From the NCBI GenBank assembly GCA_019636275.1, contig JAHBXY010000028.1, positions 1-64,000 on the forward strand: 64,000 bases of DNA. Reading direction: 5' to 3'. This DNA is from Planctomycetota bacterium. Lineage in GTDB: Bacteria > Planctomycetota > J058. The translations under genes and the position numbers were made by a program. This document shows, in pieces, positions 40,301 through 48,040 of this stretch (positions are counted from its first letter, which is position 1; the number at the start of each line of letters is the position of its first letter). The notes beneath the pieces were generated by a model. It did not search any database. It worked only from the letters and a program-made list of their open reading frames with translations, and had not been told where the DNA came from.

Positions 40301-40990
40301 GGTCAGCACGCCCGCGCTGGCGGTGAGCTGATACGTCCCGCTCCGGTCGACGGTCAGGTCGCTGAACGTCGCCACCCCGCCCACGGCGGACCGCGTGGTC
40401 GTGCCGCCGAGGACCGCGCCGTTGCCCGCGACGAGGGTGAGGCTCACCTGCTGCGCGGAGCCCGTCACCCGGTTGCCGCCGGCGTCGAGGACCTCGACCT
40501 GGACCGGCGGCAGCGGCACGAGCGGCGCGCCGCCGCTGGCCGGCTGCACGAACCGCAGCGCCTGGACCGCCCCGGCGCCGACGGCGAACGACGCGCTCGA
40601 GCCCGGGAGCGCCGCCGGCGACGTGGCCACGAGGACGAAGCCGTCGCCGGCGCGGTCGATGCGGAGGTCGGTGAACGTGGCCACGCCGGCCGAGGCGCTC
40701 ACGCTGAGCGTGCCCGTGAGCGCCGCCCCGTTCGTCGCCTGCAGCGCGATCGTCACCGCGTCGGTCGCGCTCGCGAGCGTCTGCCCCGCCTCGTCGACGA
40801 CCCTCACGCGGACGCCCGGCGCGAGCGGCTCGCCGGCCACCGCCGCGCCTGGCAGGGCGTCGAAGACCAGGCGTCTCTGCGTCGAGCCGACGAACACCTT
40901 CGTCTCGTCCGAGCACCCCGCCGCCGTCGCTCCCATGGCCGCCAGCGCCAGCGCCGTCGCCGCCAGAACGTGCCTTCCGTGCTCCCTCAT
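37340..40990 (-). CDS. Giant lipoprotein with tandem invasin/filamin-type Ig-like domains and a C-terminal FG-GAP/VCBS propeller
   Basis: 1216 residues. The signal ends AAMGATAAGCSDE (lipobox Cys). About eight Ig-like repeats follow, each marked by a variant of G(T)LTVNAVGGVATFDDLRLDRAG and a GYxL strand, as in Big_1/invasin and filamin-type domains. From about residue 880 the sequence changes to FG-GAP/VCBS repeats (VGDRDGDGSLDLVTTNDG, LADLDGDGDLDAMVVLGSDG, GDVTGNGFVDLVVPVFG) with DxDGDG calcium sites, forming a beta-propeller. It is probably a surface-exposed outer-membrane protein for adhesion or binding, perhaps Ca-dependent. No protease or anchor other than the lipid is seen. Confidence 0.88.
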   Translation of the reverse strand: MREHGRHVLAATALALAAMGATAAGCSDETKVFVGSTQRRLVFDALPGAAVAGEPLAPGVRVRVVDEAGQTLASATDAVTIALQATNGAALTGTLSVSASAGVATFTDLRIDRAGDGFVLVATSPAALPGSSASFAVGAGAVQALRFVQPASGGAPLVPLPPVQVEVLDAGGNRVTGSAQQVSLTLVAGNGAVLGGTTTRSAVGGVATFSDLTVDRSGTYQLTASAGVLTGATSGSFTIAAPGAAGALAFVAQPSDAARGATLAPITVEVRDGAGNLEATATHAISVMLGANPGGATLGGTLTRAAVGGVATFDDLRLDRAAAGYRLLAFTGALSPAQSSAFAVTGAPAARLQFTAHPGAAAGAQVQQQATGAAFDLAGLGLVGALLPGTVTVAVTVTGAGPRTIRDDGQGNLVEPDALPGGGTVDYTTGALTGVTAVLDDATPVSLDFQVAGPAVGAGVALSARIAALTASGAVDPAYTGPISVRLGVNLARGTLGGTLTVNAVAGVATFHDLVLDRGSPDYTLVAASGALEDGVSRPFSIAPTAFALSEHAAPAPSPVDENAAFGLTIRVADQGGAGVDGVPVTLALDQNPGGGVLRGARTQTSANGGLAVFNNLTLDKAGAGYVLHATAHGVPGVTTSAFTVQSATPSAIVWTVATTADTAAGATLVDALVVEVRDGLGRPVAGVPVQVVRGQGPVGGVLAGTPVRTTAGAPARATFDGLSLSAPGTYTLWALVGGLPPVESASFTITGAPASGRLVVTSAAQPPLAAGALLAPITVELRDLDGGLQTAATHPVTLVFGKNPGGGVLRGTLTVNAVGGVATFDAVRIFEKGGGYTLTALSGGYLSATTAPFNVQSAFSSVALATTHAQPTGLAVGDRDGDGSLDLVTTNDGTGANSTLTDFKNDGAGSFTAASIPLPNGRATSVALTAPDAPGTLRIVVGFQTNRVRLLAADGTVIAPEVIPAQPVTTVRVGRIFGGAGPDYGFAVAPPGLSFLSGNPASPFASHSLGTIRGLALGNVFDLAAGRDDAVVLRSGPNRLGVRPQTSPGVIGAETTFTLPGAGTEALVWVELADLDGDGDLDAMVVLGSDGDLSLALGFNDGANGFDFTSDFGAGTPGIVATGLSAPVLSDLPLLRPAAGDVTGNGFVDLVVPVFGADRLFVYQGTGPRAFNPVPEQLVTGAGPVQAVVADLTGNGLLEVAVTCRTAGEVTIFRR

Positions 40991-41567
40991 GTCCCCCCCG
41001 TTCGGTTGCCCTGAAGAACCCTGGTGTGTCGCTCCTGCTCTCCTCGCGCCGGTGGCGCTGCGCTGCGCGCGTGGCTGCTTCCCGGGTCGCGCCGCGCGCG
41101 GTGTCCGCCGGAGGCTGCCGTTCGGTTGGTGGGGTCTACGAGGTCGTCGCGGCGCCCGTTACACGTGCGCGGAGATCCCCGCGCGGCGAGCGCAACGTCG
41201 GGCAGGCGCTCGATCTTCCGGAATCAGGGCGAGGGCGAGGAACGCTCGCTCGCGAGTGCTACCCTTTCGTCGGCGACCGGACTCGGAGCGCAGGATCGCG
41301 GTGCGCCTCGAGGTCGACCCGAAGCCCACCCTCGGGGCCTGTACGTGGGTCGTCGACCCTGGTGTCATGCGTGGCTCGCCGATGGCAGTGGCGGCACGCG
41401 GGGGCGTCATCCACCGCCTCCGCGCGTCGAACCGGCGCCGGCTCGACCACAACGGGACCGCACTCCGCGTCGGGCGAGCCCGTCGAAGTGGGGGCCCCTC
41501 TCCGGAGGCGGGCAGCTGGGCACTCCCTGTGCGCCAGAGCGTCACCAGGGGAGAGAGAGCAGCGCCC
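40991..41567. other. 577 bp divergent intergenic region
   Basis: Between the giant lipoprotein (leftward) and the HdeD-like gene (rightward). No gene was recognised; frames over it read as Arg/Pro-rich shadows. TACCCT near 41262 and the inverted GGTCGACCC / GTCGACCC at about 41310-41360 are the only regulatory hints. The length suggests complex regulation or an unrecognised small RNA. Confidence 0.35.
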
Positions 41568-42167
41568 ATGACTCCGATCACGACGCCCTTCACGGGCCTC
41601 CTGCGGGAGGTCGGCGACGACGCCTGGCCCTGGCTCGTCGGCGGCGGCGTTGCCCTGATGATCCTGGGCACGCTGGGCATCGGCGCGGCCTACCTCTCGA
41701 CGCTCCTCACGGTGGTCGCCTTCGGCGTGATCCTCGTGGCCGGCGGCCTCGTGCAGGTGCTCCAGGCGCTGCGCCTGCCCAGCTGGGGCAGGGTGTTCCT
41801 GTACCTCATCGCCGGGCTCCTCACGGTGCTGGCCGGCATCGCGATGATCGCGCGCCCGGCCGCGGCGGCCTTCCCGCTGACGTTCGTGCTCGCCGCGTAC
41901 CTGATCGTGATCGGGCTGTTCCGCGTGATCGTCGCGGCGACGCTCGCGCTCCCCGCGCGCGGCTGGATCGCGCTCGGCGGCTTCGCCTCGGTCGCGCTCG
42001 GCGTGCTGCTCGGCGTGGAGTGGCCGGTGTCGGGGACCTGGGCCCTCGGCCTCCTCGTCTCCGTCGACCTGCTCGTCACCGGCCTGTCCCAGCTGCAGCT
42101 CGGCCTGATCGTCCGGCGCCTGGCGGACACCGGCGCGCGACCGACGGCGGGCCCCGCGCCGGCGTAG
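41568..42167 (+). CDS. HdeD/DUF308-family membrane protein
   Basis: 199 residues with six predicted TM helices in two sets of three, the DUF308 pattern (LVGGGVALMILGTLGIGAAY, VAFGVILVAGGLVQVLQAL, VFLYLIAGLLTVLAGIAMI, GFASVALGVLLGVEW). HdeD of E. coli supports acid resistance; other members have unknown roles. GGGGAGAGAG lies about 7 nt before ATG. It is convergent with the kinase-TPR gene, with 32 bp between stops. Confidence 0.85.
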   Translation: MTPITTPFTGLLREVGDDAWPWLVGGGVALMILGTLGIGAAYLSTLLTVVAFGVILVAGGLVQVLQALRLPSWGRVFLYLIAGLLTVLAGIAMIARPAAAAFPLTFVLAAYLIVIGLFRVIVAATLALPARGWIALGGFASVALGVLLGVEWPVSGTWALGLLVSVDLLVTGLSQLQLGLIVRRLADTGARPTAGPAPA

Positions 42168-42199
42168 CCCGCGCGTCGTCGACGCGCGGCGCGCCCTGG

Positions 42200-44341
42200 T
42201 CAGCGCGCCTCGTTCGCCTCCGCGAGCGACTCGAGCTGCGCGCGGGCGCTGGCCGCCCACGGGGCCGACGGCGACAGCCGCAGCGCGCGGTCGAGGTCGG
42301 CCCGAGCGCCGCTCCGGTCGCCGAGCCGCAGCCGCGCGTCGCCCCGCAGCCGGAGGGCGCTCGCGGCGCCTGGATCGAGCGCCAGCGCGCGGTCGAGGTC
42401 GCTGACCGCCCCGCGGGGATCGTCGGCGTGGAGCTTGAAGGTCGCGCGCAGCTCGAGCAGCTCCGCGGGGACGGGGTCCGCGTGCGCGACCGCGCGGTCG
42501 AGGTCCGCGACCGCGCCGGCCAGGTCGCCCAGGTAGGCCTTGCAGATGCCGCGGCTCTTGAAGCCGTCGGCCGCCGGCGCGAGGGCCAACGAGACGTCGA
42601 GGTCCTCGACGGCGCCGCGGTGGTCGCCCCGGGACGAGCGGGCCACGGCGCGGTTCGTCCGGGCGACGGGGTGGTCCGGCTCGAGCTCGAGAGCGCGGTC
42701 GAGGTCCTCCAGGGCGCCGCCCGCGTCGCCGTCGGCCAGCCGTAGGCTGGCGCGCTCGCGGAACGCGGCGGGGTCGTCGGGCAGGAGCGCGATGGCGCGG
42801 CCGAAGTCGTCGAAGGCCTCCGCCCGCTGCCCGACCTGCATCCGCGTCGTGCCGCGCAGCTGGTACGCCTTGCCCATGACGGGGGCGAGGGCGATCACGC
42901 GGTCGAGGTCCTCGAGGGCGCCCCGAAGGTCGCGCACGCGCATGCGGACCCGCGCGCGGTCGAGGCTCACCTGGGGGTCGTCCGGCGCGAGCGACGCCGC
43001 GCGGTCGAGGTCCTCGAGCGCGCCCGTCGGGTCGCCCATCGTGTGGCGGAGGAGGCCGCGCGCGCTGCGCGCGAGCGGGTCGTCGGGGGCGAGCGCGATC
43101 GCTCGATCGAGGTCGGCCAGGCCCTCCTCCCGGCGCCCGGAGTTGGCGCGCACGGTCCCGCGGTTCGTGAGGGCGCGCACCGAGGTCGGCGCGAGCGCGA
43201 CCGCACGGTCCAGGTCGGCCAGGGCGCCGGCGGAGCCTCCCAGGCCCCAGCGGGCCACCCCGCGGTGGGTGAGCGCGTCGGCGTCGTCAGGCGAGCGCGC
43301 CAGCAGCTCGTCGAGGGCCGCGAGCGCGCCCGCGGCGTCGCCGTTCTGCAGGCGCTCCTGCGCCGTGGCGCGGAGCGCCGCGAGCGAGTCGGACGGCGGC
43401 GGCGGGGACGCCTGCTCGGCGGGAGGGGCCGGCGCGTCCTCGGGCGGGCGCTGCCGCGCGGGCGCGAGCGACAGCCCGAGCACGAGCGTGATCAGGATGA
43501 GGGCGGCGACGAGGACGTGCCGCGAGCGCCCCGCGCGACGACGCGCGAGGTGGCGCTCGAGCGCGCGCACGAGCGCGACGGCGGAGGGGAAGCGGGCGGC
43601 CGGGTCCTTCTGCAGGCAGCGCAGGACGAGCGCGTCGAGCGCCCGGCCGACGCCTGGCGCGGCAGGGACGTCGCGCTCCGCCGCGAGCAGCGCCTCGACG
43701 AGCGTCTCGCCGCCCACCGGCGGGCGCCCCGTCAGCGCCGCATAGAGCACACCGCCGAGGCCGTAGACGTCCGTGGCCGGACCCACGTCGGCCGTGCGGC
43801 CCGCGGCCTGCTCGGGCGCCCAGTAGCCGGGCGATCCGACGAACTGACCCGTCGCCGTCAGGCGCGCCTCGGGCGCGGTGAACCCGACGAGCCCGAAGTC
43901 GGTGAGCCGGGGCGCGGTGGGCGCCCCGTCGGGGAGGAGGACGTTGCTCGGCTTCAGGTCGCGGTGGAGGACGCCCTGCGCGTGGGCGTGCGCGACCGCG
44001 CGGGCGAGCGCGAGGCCCACGAGGACCGCCTCGCGCGGGGGCAGCGGCCCCTCGCGCTCGAGCCGCTCCTGGAGCGAGCGCCCGCGCACGAGCTCGAGGG
44101 CGAGCCACGGACGACCGTCCGCCTCGCCGGCGTCGAGGAGCGACACGATCCCCTCGTGGCGCAGGCGGACGAGCGCGCGCGCCTCGCGCTCGAAGCGCTG
44201 CCGCGCGCGTGAGTCGCCCACGGCCGTGAGGCGCTTCAGCGCCACCTCGCGCCCGGTGCGCGCGTCGACGGCGCGGTGGACGCTCCCCATGCCGCCCCGG
44301 CCGAGCACCTCGTGCAGCACGTAGTGGCCGACGCGCTCCAT
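42200..44341 (-). CDS. Transmembrane Ser/Thr protein kinase with C-terminal TPR array
   Basis: 713 residues. Kinase domain about 5-260: glycine loop LGRGGMGSV, Lys in VALKRL (K36), HRDLKPSNVLL (D128), DFG at 148-150 and SPGYWAPEQ in the activation segment, all intact (PknB-like). A TM helix at about 280-300 (HVLVAALILITLVLGLSLA) places the following roughly 390 residues outside the cytoplasm. These contain about ten TPR units with GAL(A/E)DLDRAxALxP signatures. It is typical of Planctomycetota/Myxococcota sensor kinases, with the TPRs probably binding a ligand protein. TACACT ends 7 nt before ATG 44341, suggesting a leaderless mRNA. Confidence 0.93.
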   Translation of the reverse strand: MERVGHYVLHEVLGRGGMGSVHRAVDARTGREVALKRLTAVGDSRARQRFEREARALVRLRHEGIVSLLDAGEADGRPWLALELVRGRSLQERLEREGPLPPREAVLVGLALARAVAHAHAQGVLHRDLKPSNVLLPDGAPTAPRLTDFGLVGFTAPEARLTATGQFVGSPGYWAPEQAAGRTADVGPATDVYGLGGVLYAALTGRPPVGGETLVEALLAAERDVPAAPGVGRALDALVLRCLQKDPAARFPSAVALVRALERHLARRRAGRSRHVLVAALILITLVLGLSLAPARQRPPEDAPAPPAEQASPPPPSDSLAALRATAQERLQNGDAAGALAALDELLARSPDDADALTHRGVARWGLGGSAGALADLDRAVALAPTSVRALTNRGTVRANSGRREEGLADLDRAIALAPDDPLARSARGLLRHTMGDPTGALEDLDRAASLAPDDPQVSLDRARVRMRVRDLRGALEDLDRVIALAPVMGKAYQLRGTTRMQVGQRAEAFDDFGRAIALLPDDPAAFRERASLRLADGDAGGALEDLDRALELEPDHPVARTNRAVARSSRGDHRGAVEDLDVSLALAPAADGFKSRGICKAYLGDLAGAVADLDRAVAHADPVPAELLELRATFKLHADDPRGAVSDLDRALALDPGAASALRLRGDARLRLGDRSGARADLDRALRLSPSAPWAASARAQLESLAEANEAR

Positions 44342-44348
44342 CGGCCGG

Positions 44349-44354
44349 AGTGTA
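44349..44354 (-). promoter_or_regulatory. -10 box abutting the kinase-TPR start (leaderless)
   Basis: Minus strand TACACT (44354-44349) ends 7 nt before ATG 44341; no Shine-Dalgarno site lies in the gap (ccggccg). Confidence 0.5.
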
Positions 44355-44442
44355 CCGGGCAGGGGCGCGGGAGCGCCACGACGCCACCCGGAGCGGCGCC
44401 GCAGCGTGCGCCCGGGAGGAGAGGCGCATGGCGTCGACGCGC

Positions 44443-44830
44443 TCAGGGAGCGTCACCACCCAGGGGGCGGGGCAGCCGGCGCAGGAAGGCCGAGAGTCGC
44501 TCGAAGCGGTCGAGGCCGCGCGCCTCGAGGCGCTCCAGGTCGGGGCGGCCCGTGAGGCCGCCGCTGGCGTGGACGTCCGCCGGCATGACCGCGCGCAGCG
44601 CCGCGCCGAGGCCGGCGACGAGCTCGTTCCAGCCGTTCAGGTCTCGACGAGCGTCGAGACGCTCCGCGTGCGACGGTAGTGGCCGTGCGGAGGCCCAGCT
44701 CGCGCGCGCGGTCGAGCAGCGCGACGAGCCCCAGGTGACACCTGAGGAAGTTGTCCAGGCCGTGGTTCGACGCGAACTGCGTCTCGCAGCTGCAGGACGA
44801 GTCGAGGACAGCGACCTCGACGACGCCCAC
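44443..44830 (-). pseudogene. Frameshifted hypothetical gene of about 130 residues
   Basis: Two minus-strand frames carry complementary coherent halves. From 44828 one reads VEVAVLDSSCSCETQFASNH and GLDNFLRCHLGLVALLDRA. From about 44690 another reads PLPSHAERLDARRDL, NGWNELVAGLGAALRAVMPA and DLERLEARGLDRFERLSAFL, stopping at 44443. Each becomes Arg/Ser/Pro-rich where the other begins, which suggests a single indel near 44680-44700. No family was recognised. It could be a sequencing error rather than real decay. Confidence 0.45.
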
Positions 44831-45021
44831 GTCTCCTGGACCGGCGCCGCCGTCGTGGTCACCGGACTCGACCGCCGGACACCCCTGAGGTTACGGTTCG
44901 ACCTGCCGCGCTGAGCCGGGCGGCGTCGTTCACTCCGGCGTGACCCGCGTTAACGCCGGTCCGAACGAGGCCTACGCGCGCTGGCGCGAGGAGCGCGGAG
45001 GACCCTGCGTCGACTTCTCGT

Positions 45022-45027
45022 TACAAT
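45022..45027 (+). promoter_or_regulatory. -10 box of the exporter-amidinotransferase operon
   Basis: TACAAT at 45022-45027. The leader from about 45034 to GTG 45065 is only some 30 nt, too short for a known guanidine riboswitch. Confidence 0.45.
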
Positions 45028-45064
45028 CGACTCGCAGGAGGGGGGCGCGCGGAGGACGGGCGCG

Positions 45065-45397
45065 GTGGCGTGGCTCCTCGTGATCATCGCCGGGCTGTCC
45101 GAGACCGCCTGGGTGGTGTTCCTCAAGCGCTCCCAGGGGTTCACGCGCCTGCTGCCGAGCCTCGCGACCGTGACCTTCATGGCCGCCAGCTTCCTCCTGC
45201 TCGCGTGGGCCCTGCGCACGATCCCGGTGGGCACCGGCTACGTCGTGTGGACGGGCGTGGGCGCCGTCGGGACGCTCGTCGCGGGCATCTTGCTGTTCGA
45301 CGAGTCGCGCTCGGCCGCGCGGCTCTTCTTCGCCACCCTGGTCATCGCGGGGATCATCGGGCTGCACGCGACCCGTAACGGGTTCGAGGCGCCCTGA
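45065..45397 (+). CDS. SMR-family guanidinium exporter (Gdx/SugE-like)
   Basis: 110 residues with four TM helices. The functional Glu lies in AGLSETAWVVFLK (about E13), and the WALRTIPVGTGYVVWTGVGAVGT block matches the SugE/Gdx subtype, in which Gly-Thr-Gly-Tyr replaces the drug-exporter pattern. Members export guanidinium ions in exchange for protons as antiparallel dimers. GGAGG lies about 9 nt before GTG. Only 13 bp separate it from an amidinotransferase gene, which fits guanidino-compound metabolism. Confidence 0.88.
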   Translation: MAWLLVIIAGLSETAWVVFLKRSQGFTRLLPSLATVTFMAASFLLLAWALRTIPVGTGYVVWTGVGAVGTLVAGILLFDESRSAARLFFATLVIAGIIGLHATRNGFEAP

Positions 45398-45410
45398 CTC
45401 AGGAGAGGTC

Positions 45411-46562
45411 GTGATCCGGTCCACCTCGTCCGACCTGCGGGGCGACCTGCGGGTCGACGCCGAGCCGGCCGCGGCGCCGGAGGCGCCCCGCTGCCCGGTG
45501 AGCTCCCACACCGAGTGGGACCTGCTCGAGGAGGTCCTCGTCGGCCACGTCGACGGGGCGACGATCCCCTCGAGCCACATCGCCGTGACCAGCAACGTGC
45601 CGCGGGCCGCGGGGTTCGTGTTCCCGCTCTTCGGCGGCCTGCGCTACCCGGGCCTGATGACCGCGCCGGCCCGACGCGAGCTCGAGGAGTTCATCCACAT
45701 CCTCGAGGCCGAGGGCGTCACGGTGCGGCGACCGGACCCGCAGCCCTTCAAGGCCAGGTTCGGCACGCCGGCCTGGTCGTCGCGAGGGTTCACGGTCGCC
45801 TGCCCGCGCGACAGCCTGCTCGTGGTCGGCGACGAGATCATCGAGACGCCCATGGCCTGGCGCTCTCGCTACTTCGAGACCTTCGCCTACCGCCGCCTGC
45901 TCAAGGAGTACTTCGCGGCGGGGGCCCGGTGGACCGCCGCGCCCAAGCCCGAGCTCCCCGACGAGCTCTACGACCCGGACTACACCGTGCCGGGCGAGGG
46001 CGAGCCGCTGCGCTACGTGACCACCGAGCACGAGCCGGTCTTCGACGCCGCCGACTTCGTCCGCTGCGGCCGCGACCTGTTCGTGATCCGGAGCAACGTC
46101 ACCAACGCCGCCGGGATCGCCTGGCTCCGCCGCCACCTCGGCGACGCCTACCGCGTCCACGAGATCGAGAGCCGCTGCCGCCAGCCCATGCACATCGACA
46201 CGACGTTCATGCCCCTCGCGCCCGGCAAGCTGCTCGTGAACCCCGACTACCTCGACGTGGCGCGGCTCCCCCGCATGTTCAAGGGCTGGGACATCCTCGT
46301 CGCGCCGGAGCCCGACCCGGTCCGGGGCGCGTTGCTCAAGGTCACGAGCATGTGTGGCAAGTGGCTGAGCATGAACGTCCTGTCCCTGGACGAGCGGCGC
46401 GTGGTCGTCGAGCGCGACCAGCCGAGCATGCGCCGGGCGCTGAAGGACTGGGGCTTCGAGCCCATCCCCTGCGCGTTCCAGCACTACGCCGCCTTCGGCG
46501 GCGCGTTCCACTGCGCCACGCTCGACATCCGCCGGCGAGGCGCGCTCGAGTCTTACTTCTGA
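45411..46562 (+). CDS. Amidinotransferase (glycine/inosamine-phosphate amidinotransferase family)
   Basis: 383 residues. The catalytic Cys is in GGAFHCATLDIRRRG at the C-terminus, as in human AGAT and StrB1. The catalytic His region CRQPMHIDTTFMPLAPGKLL and a substrate-pocket segment TSNVPRAAGFVFP are also present. It transfers the amidino group of arginine to an amine (glycine, an aminocyclitol or similar), releasing ornithine. AGGAG precedes GTG 45411. It is cotranscribed with a guanidinium-type exporter 13 bp upstream. The acceptor cannot be told from sequence; no aminoglycoside genes are nearby. Confidence 0.9.
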   Translation: MIRSTSSDLRGDLRVDAEPAAAPEAPRCPVSSHTEWDLLEEVLVGHVDGATIPSSHIAVTSNVPRAAGFVFPLFGGLRYPGLMTAPARRELEEFIHILEAEGVTVRRPDPQPFKARFGTPAWSSRGFTVACPRDSLLVVGDEIIETPMAWRSRYFETFAYRRLLKEYFAAGARWTAAPKPELPDELYDPDYTVPGEGEPLRYVTTEHEPVFDAADFVRCGRDLFVIRSNVTNAAGIAWLRRHLGDAYRVHEIESRCRQPMHIDTTFMPLAPGKLLVNPDYLDVARLPRMFKGWDILVAPEPDPVRGALLKVTSMCGKWLSMNVLSLDERRVVVERDQPSMRRALKDWGFEPIPCAFQHYAAFGGAFHCATLDIRRRGALESYF

Positions 46563-46615
46563 TCACGCCTCGCAACCTCGAGCGGCATTGAGCGGGTCCG
46601 GTACACTGGACGAGC

Positions 46616-47092
46616 ATGGCCCTCTGGATCCTGAGCGGCGTGTTCGCGTTGGTCGGCCTGCCGATGGTGTGGCTCGCGCGACGAACGTTCGCCCGCGACG
46701 CTGCCGCGCGGGCGTGGCCGCGGGCGTTCGGTGTGATCACGAGCTCCAGCGTGGAGCAGACGACGAGGAAGACCCGGGACAGGCACGGCTTCTACCGCGA
46801 CCACACCATGTGCCGTCCCGTCGTCCGGTTCACCTACACCGCCCAGGGCAGGCAGCTCGAGGGCACGACGCTGTCCCGTCAATCCGAGACGTGGACGTCG
46901 CGAGCGGCCGCGGAGCAGGCCATCGCGCCCTACCCGCCCGGGACCGAGGTCGAGGTGCTCCACGACCCGAACGACCCGACGATCGCCTTCCTCGAGGTCC
47001 ACCGCTCGATCGGCGCGGTGATCCTGCTGGCCTTCGGCGGCCTCTGGCTGGGGCTCGCGGCGCTCCTCCTCGTGCTGGCCTTGTGGGTCTGA
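46616..47092 (+). CDS. DUF3592-type membrane protein
   Basis: 158 residues: a TM helix at each end (LWILSGVFALVGLPMVWLA and AVILLAFGGLWLGLAALLLVL) around a beta-rich domain with YTAQGRQLEGTT and YPPGTEVEVLHDPNDPTIAF. The PG..v.v.ydP..P...L motif defines DUF3592. Function unknown. TACACT (46602-46607) ends 8 nt before ATG with no Shine-Dalgarno site, so it is probably leaderless. It begins an accessory-looking stretch. Confidence 0.85.
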   Translation: MALWILSGVFALVGLPMVWLARRTFARDAAARAWPRAFGVITSSSVEQTTRKTRDRHGFYRDHTMCRPVVRFTYTAQGRQLEGTTLSRQSETWTSRAAAEQAIAPYPPGTEVEVLHDPNDPTIAFLEVHRSIGAVILLAFGGLWLGLAALLLVLALWV

Positions 47093-47137
47093 AGTCGGCG
47101 TGAGGCGGGGTCGAGCGCGCCAGGCTAGGATGTCGAC

Positions 47138-47338
47138 ATGGTCGACGGGAAGGCGCGGATCATCTCCCTGCCTGACGTGTGCCACGGTAAGCCGTGCATC
47201 CGGGGAACCCGCGTGCTGGTGTCCTCGGTCCTGGGGAGCCTCGCCGCGGGGTTCTCGCGCGACGAGGTGCTCGCCAGCTATCCGGGCATCCGCGCCGAGG
47301 ACATCGACGCCGCCCTCGCGTTCACCGTCGAGGGATGA
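47138..47338 (+). CDS. DUF433 antitoxin-like protein
   Basis: 66 residues with the DUF433 signature HGKPCIRGTRVLVSSVLGSL and the helix-turn-helix-like FSRDEVLASYPGIRAEDIDAAL. These proteins are antitoxins normally followed by a DUF5615 PIN-like toxin. Here the next gene is not such a toxin, so this appears to be an orphan antitoxin. TAGGAT ends 6 nt before ATG, indicating a leaderless transcript. It lies 7 bp upstream of another antitoxin-like gene. Confidence 0.88.
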   Translation: MVDGKARIISLPDVCHGKPCIRGTRVLVSSVLGSLAAGFSRDEVLASYPGIRAEDIDAALAFTVEG

Positions 47339-47345
47339 GGTCGCC

Positions 47346-47780
47346 ATGAACCTCACGGCTGCGGCTCGCGAGCTCCTGAACCAGGCGCTCGAGCTCCCCG
47401 CACAGGAGCGGGGCCTCGTGTTCGACGAGCTCTTCGACTCGCTCGCAGGCCATGATGAGCTGGACGCTCTCATGGACGAGCTCGAGCGACGTGGGGACCT
47501 CATCTGGGAGCCCGACCTGGCCGAGATCGAGCGGCGCGTGCGCGCGGCCCACGATCCGGCCGAGAGCCGGACCTGGTCCTCGGCGAGCGAGGTGTTCGAG
47601 CGACTGAGACGAGAGCTCGCCGATCGCCCTCGCGACCGCAGGCCCTCCCCCCGCACACTCCGCGTGGACGGTAGGGCGGGCGACCTGGCAGGCGCCGCCT
47701 TGACGTTGTCTGCGCCGGAGCGGGCAGCGATCGCGCACGGCATCCTCGAGACCATCGAGCGGTGCGACGAGGACGGATGA
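47346..47780 (+). CDS. Addiction-module (Unstab_antitox-like) protein
   Basis: 144 residues. The N-terminal part ALELPAQERGLVFDELFDSL matches the PF09720 addiction-module component pattern (aL.Lp..eR..l...L..SL). A second similar stretch, AALTLSAPERAAIAHGILETI, ends the protein, so two modules may be fused. WSSASEVFERLRRELADR between them is helical. No RelE- or PIN-type toxin gene follows. It lies 7 bp after the DUF433 gene in the same unit. Confidence 0.7.
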   Translation: MNLTAAARELLNQALELPAQERGLVFDELFDSLAGHDELDALMDELERRGDLIWEPDLAEIERRVRAAHDPAESRTWSSASEVFERLRRELADRPRDRRPSPRTLRVDGRAGDLAGAALTLSAPERAAIAHGILETIERCDEDG

Positions 47781-48004
47781 CGACCGGCCTTCAGGGCGGC
47801 TCAAAACGTGGATCGAGCGCTCCCAGCAGGAGTTTCTTTCTGCCTCGCGCCCCCGACCGACGTGCGACCTCGCCGCGCTGGAGGGCCTCGTAGGGTGAGA
47901 AAGTTGGGAGCCGACGCCTCGTGGAGCGCCCGGCGGCGTCACTTGGCAACGCCGCGCCTAATCGCCGTGCGCCAAATGGGTTGCGGGAGGCCGAGGTTCG
48001 CGCC
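47781..48004. other. Intergenic DNA between antitoxin-like and nucleotidyltransferase units
   Basis: 224 bp with lower GC than the flanks. No gene recognised. A run around 47945-47990 (caacgccgcgcctaatcgcc) has uneven composition and may be part of a recombination junction; unproven. Confidence 0.3.
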
Positions 48005-48033
48005 TTGGAAGGCGAAACGCAGTCCAGTAGCAT
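48005..48033 (+). promoter_or_regulatory. Promoter of the nucleotidyltransferase cassette (leaderless)
   Basis: TTGGAA (48005-48010), 17 bp, TAGCAT (48028-48033), ending 7 nt before ATG 48041. Transcription should begin at the start codon. Confidence 0.6.
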
Positions 48034-48040
48034 TGCTGGC

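Noticed and set aside
37205-41014. Plus-strand open frame of 1269 residues opposite the Ig-like lipoprotein
   Set aside because: Shadow of the minus-strand gene: composition dominated by Arg, Gly, Asp and His repeats, no ribosome site and no domain.
44900-45064. Guanidine riboswitch upstream of the guanidinium exporter
   Set aside because: The -10 box at 45022-45027 leaves a leader of about 30 nt, and no ykkC, mini-ykkC or guanidine-III consensus was recognised in the flanking 150 bp.
47930-47995. Integron attC site near 47945-47990
   Set aside because: The sequence has uneven composition, but no paired GTTRRRY/RYYYAAC cores or folded attC could be drawn.
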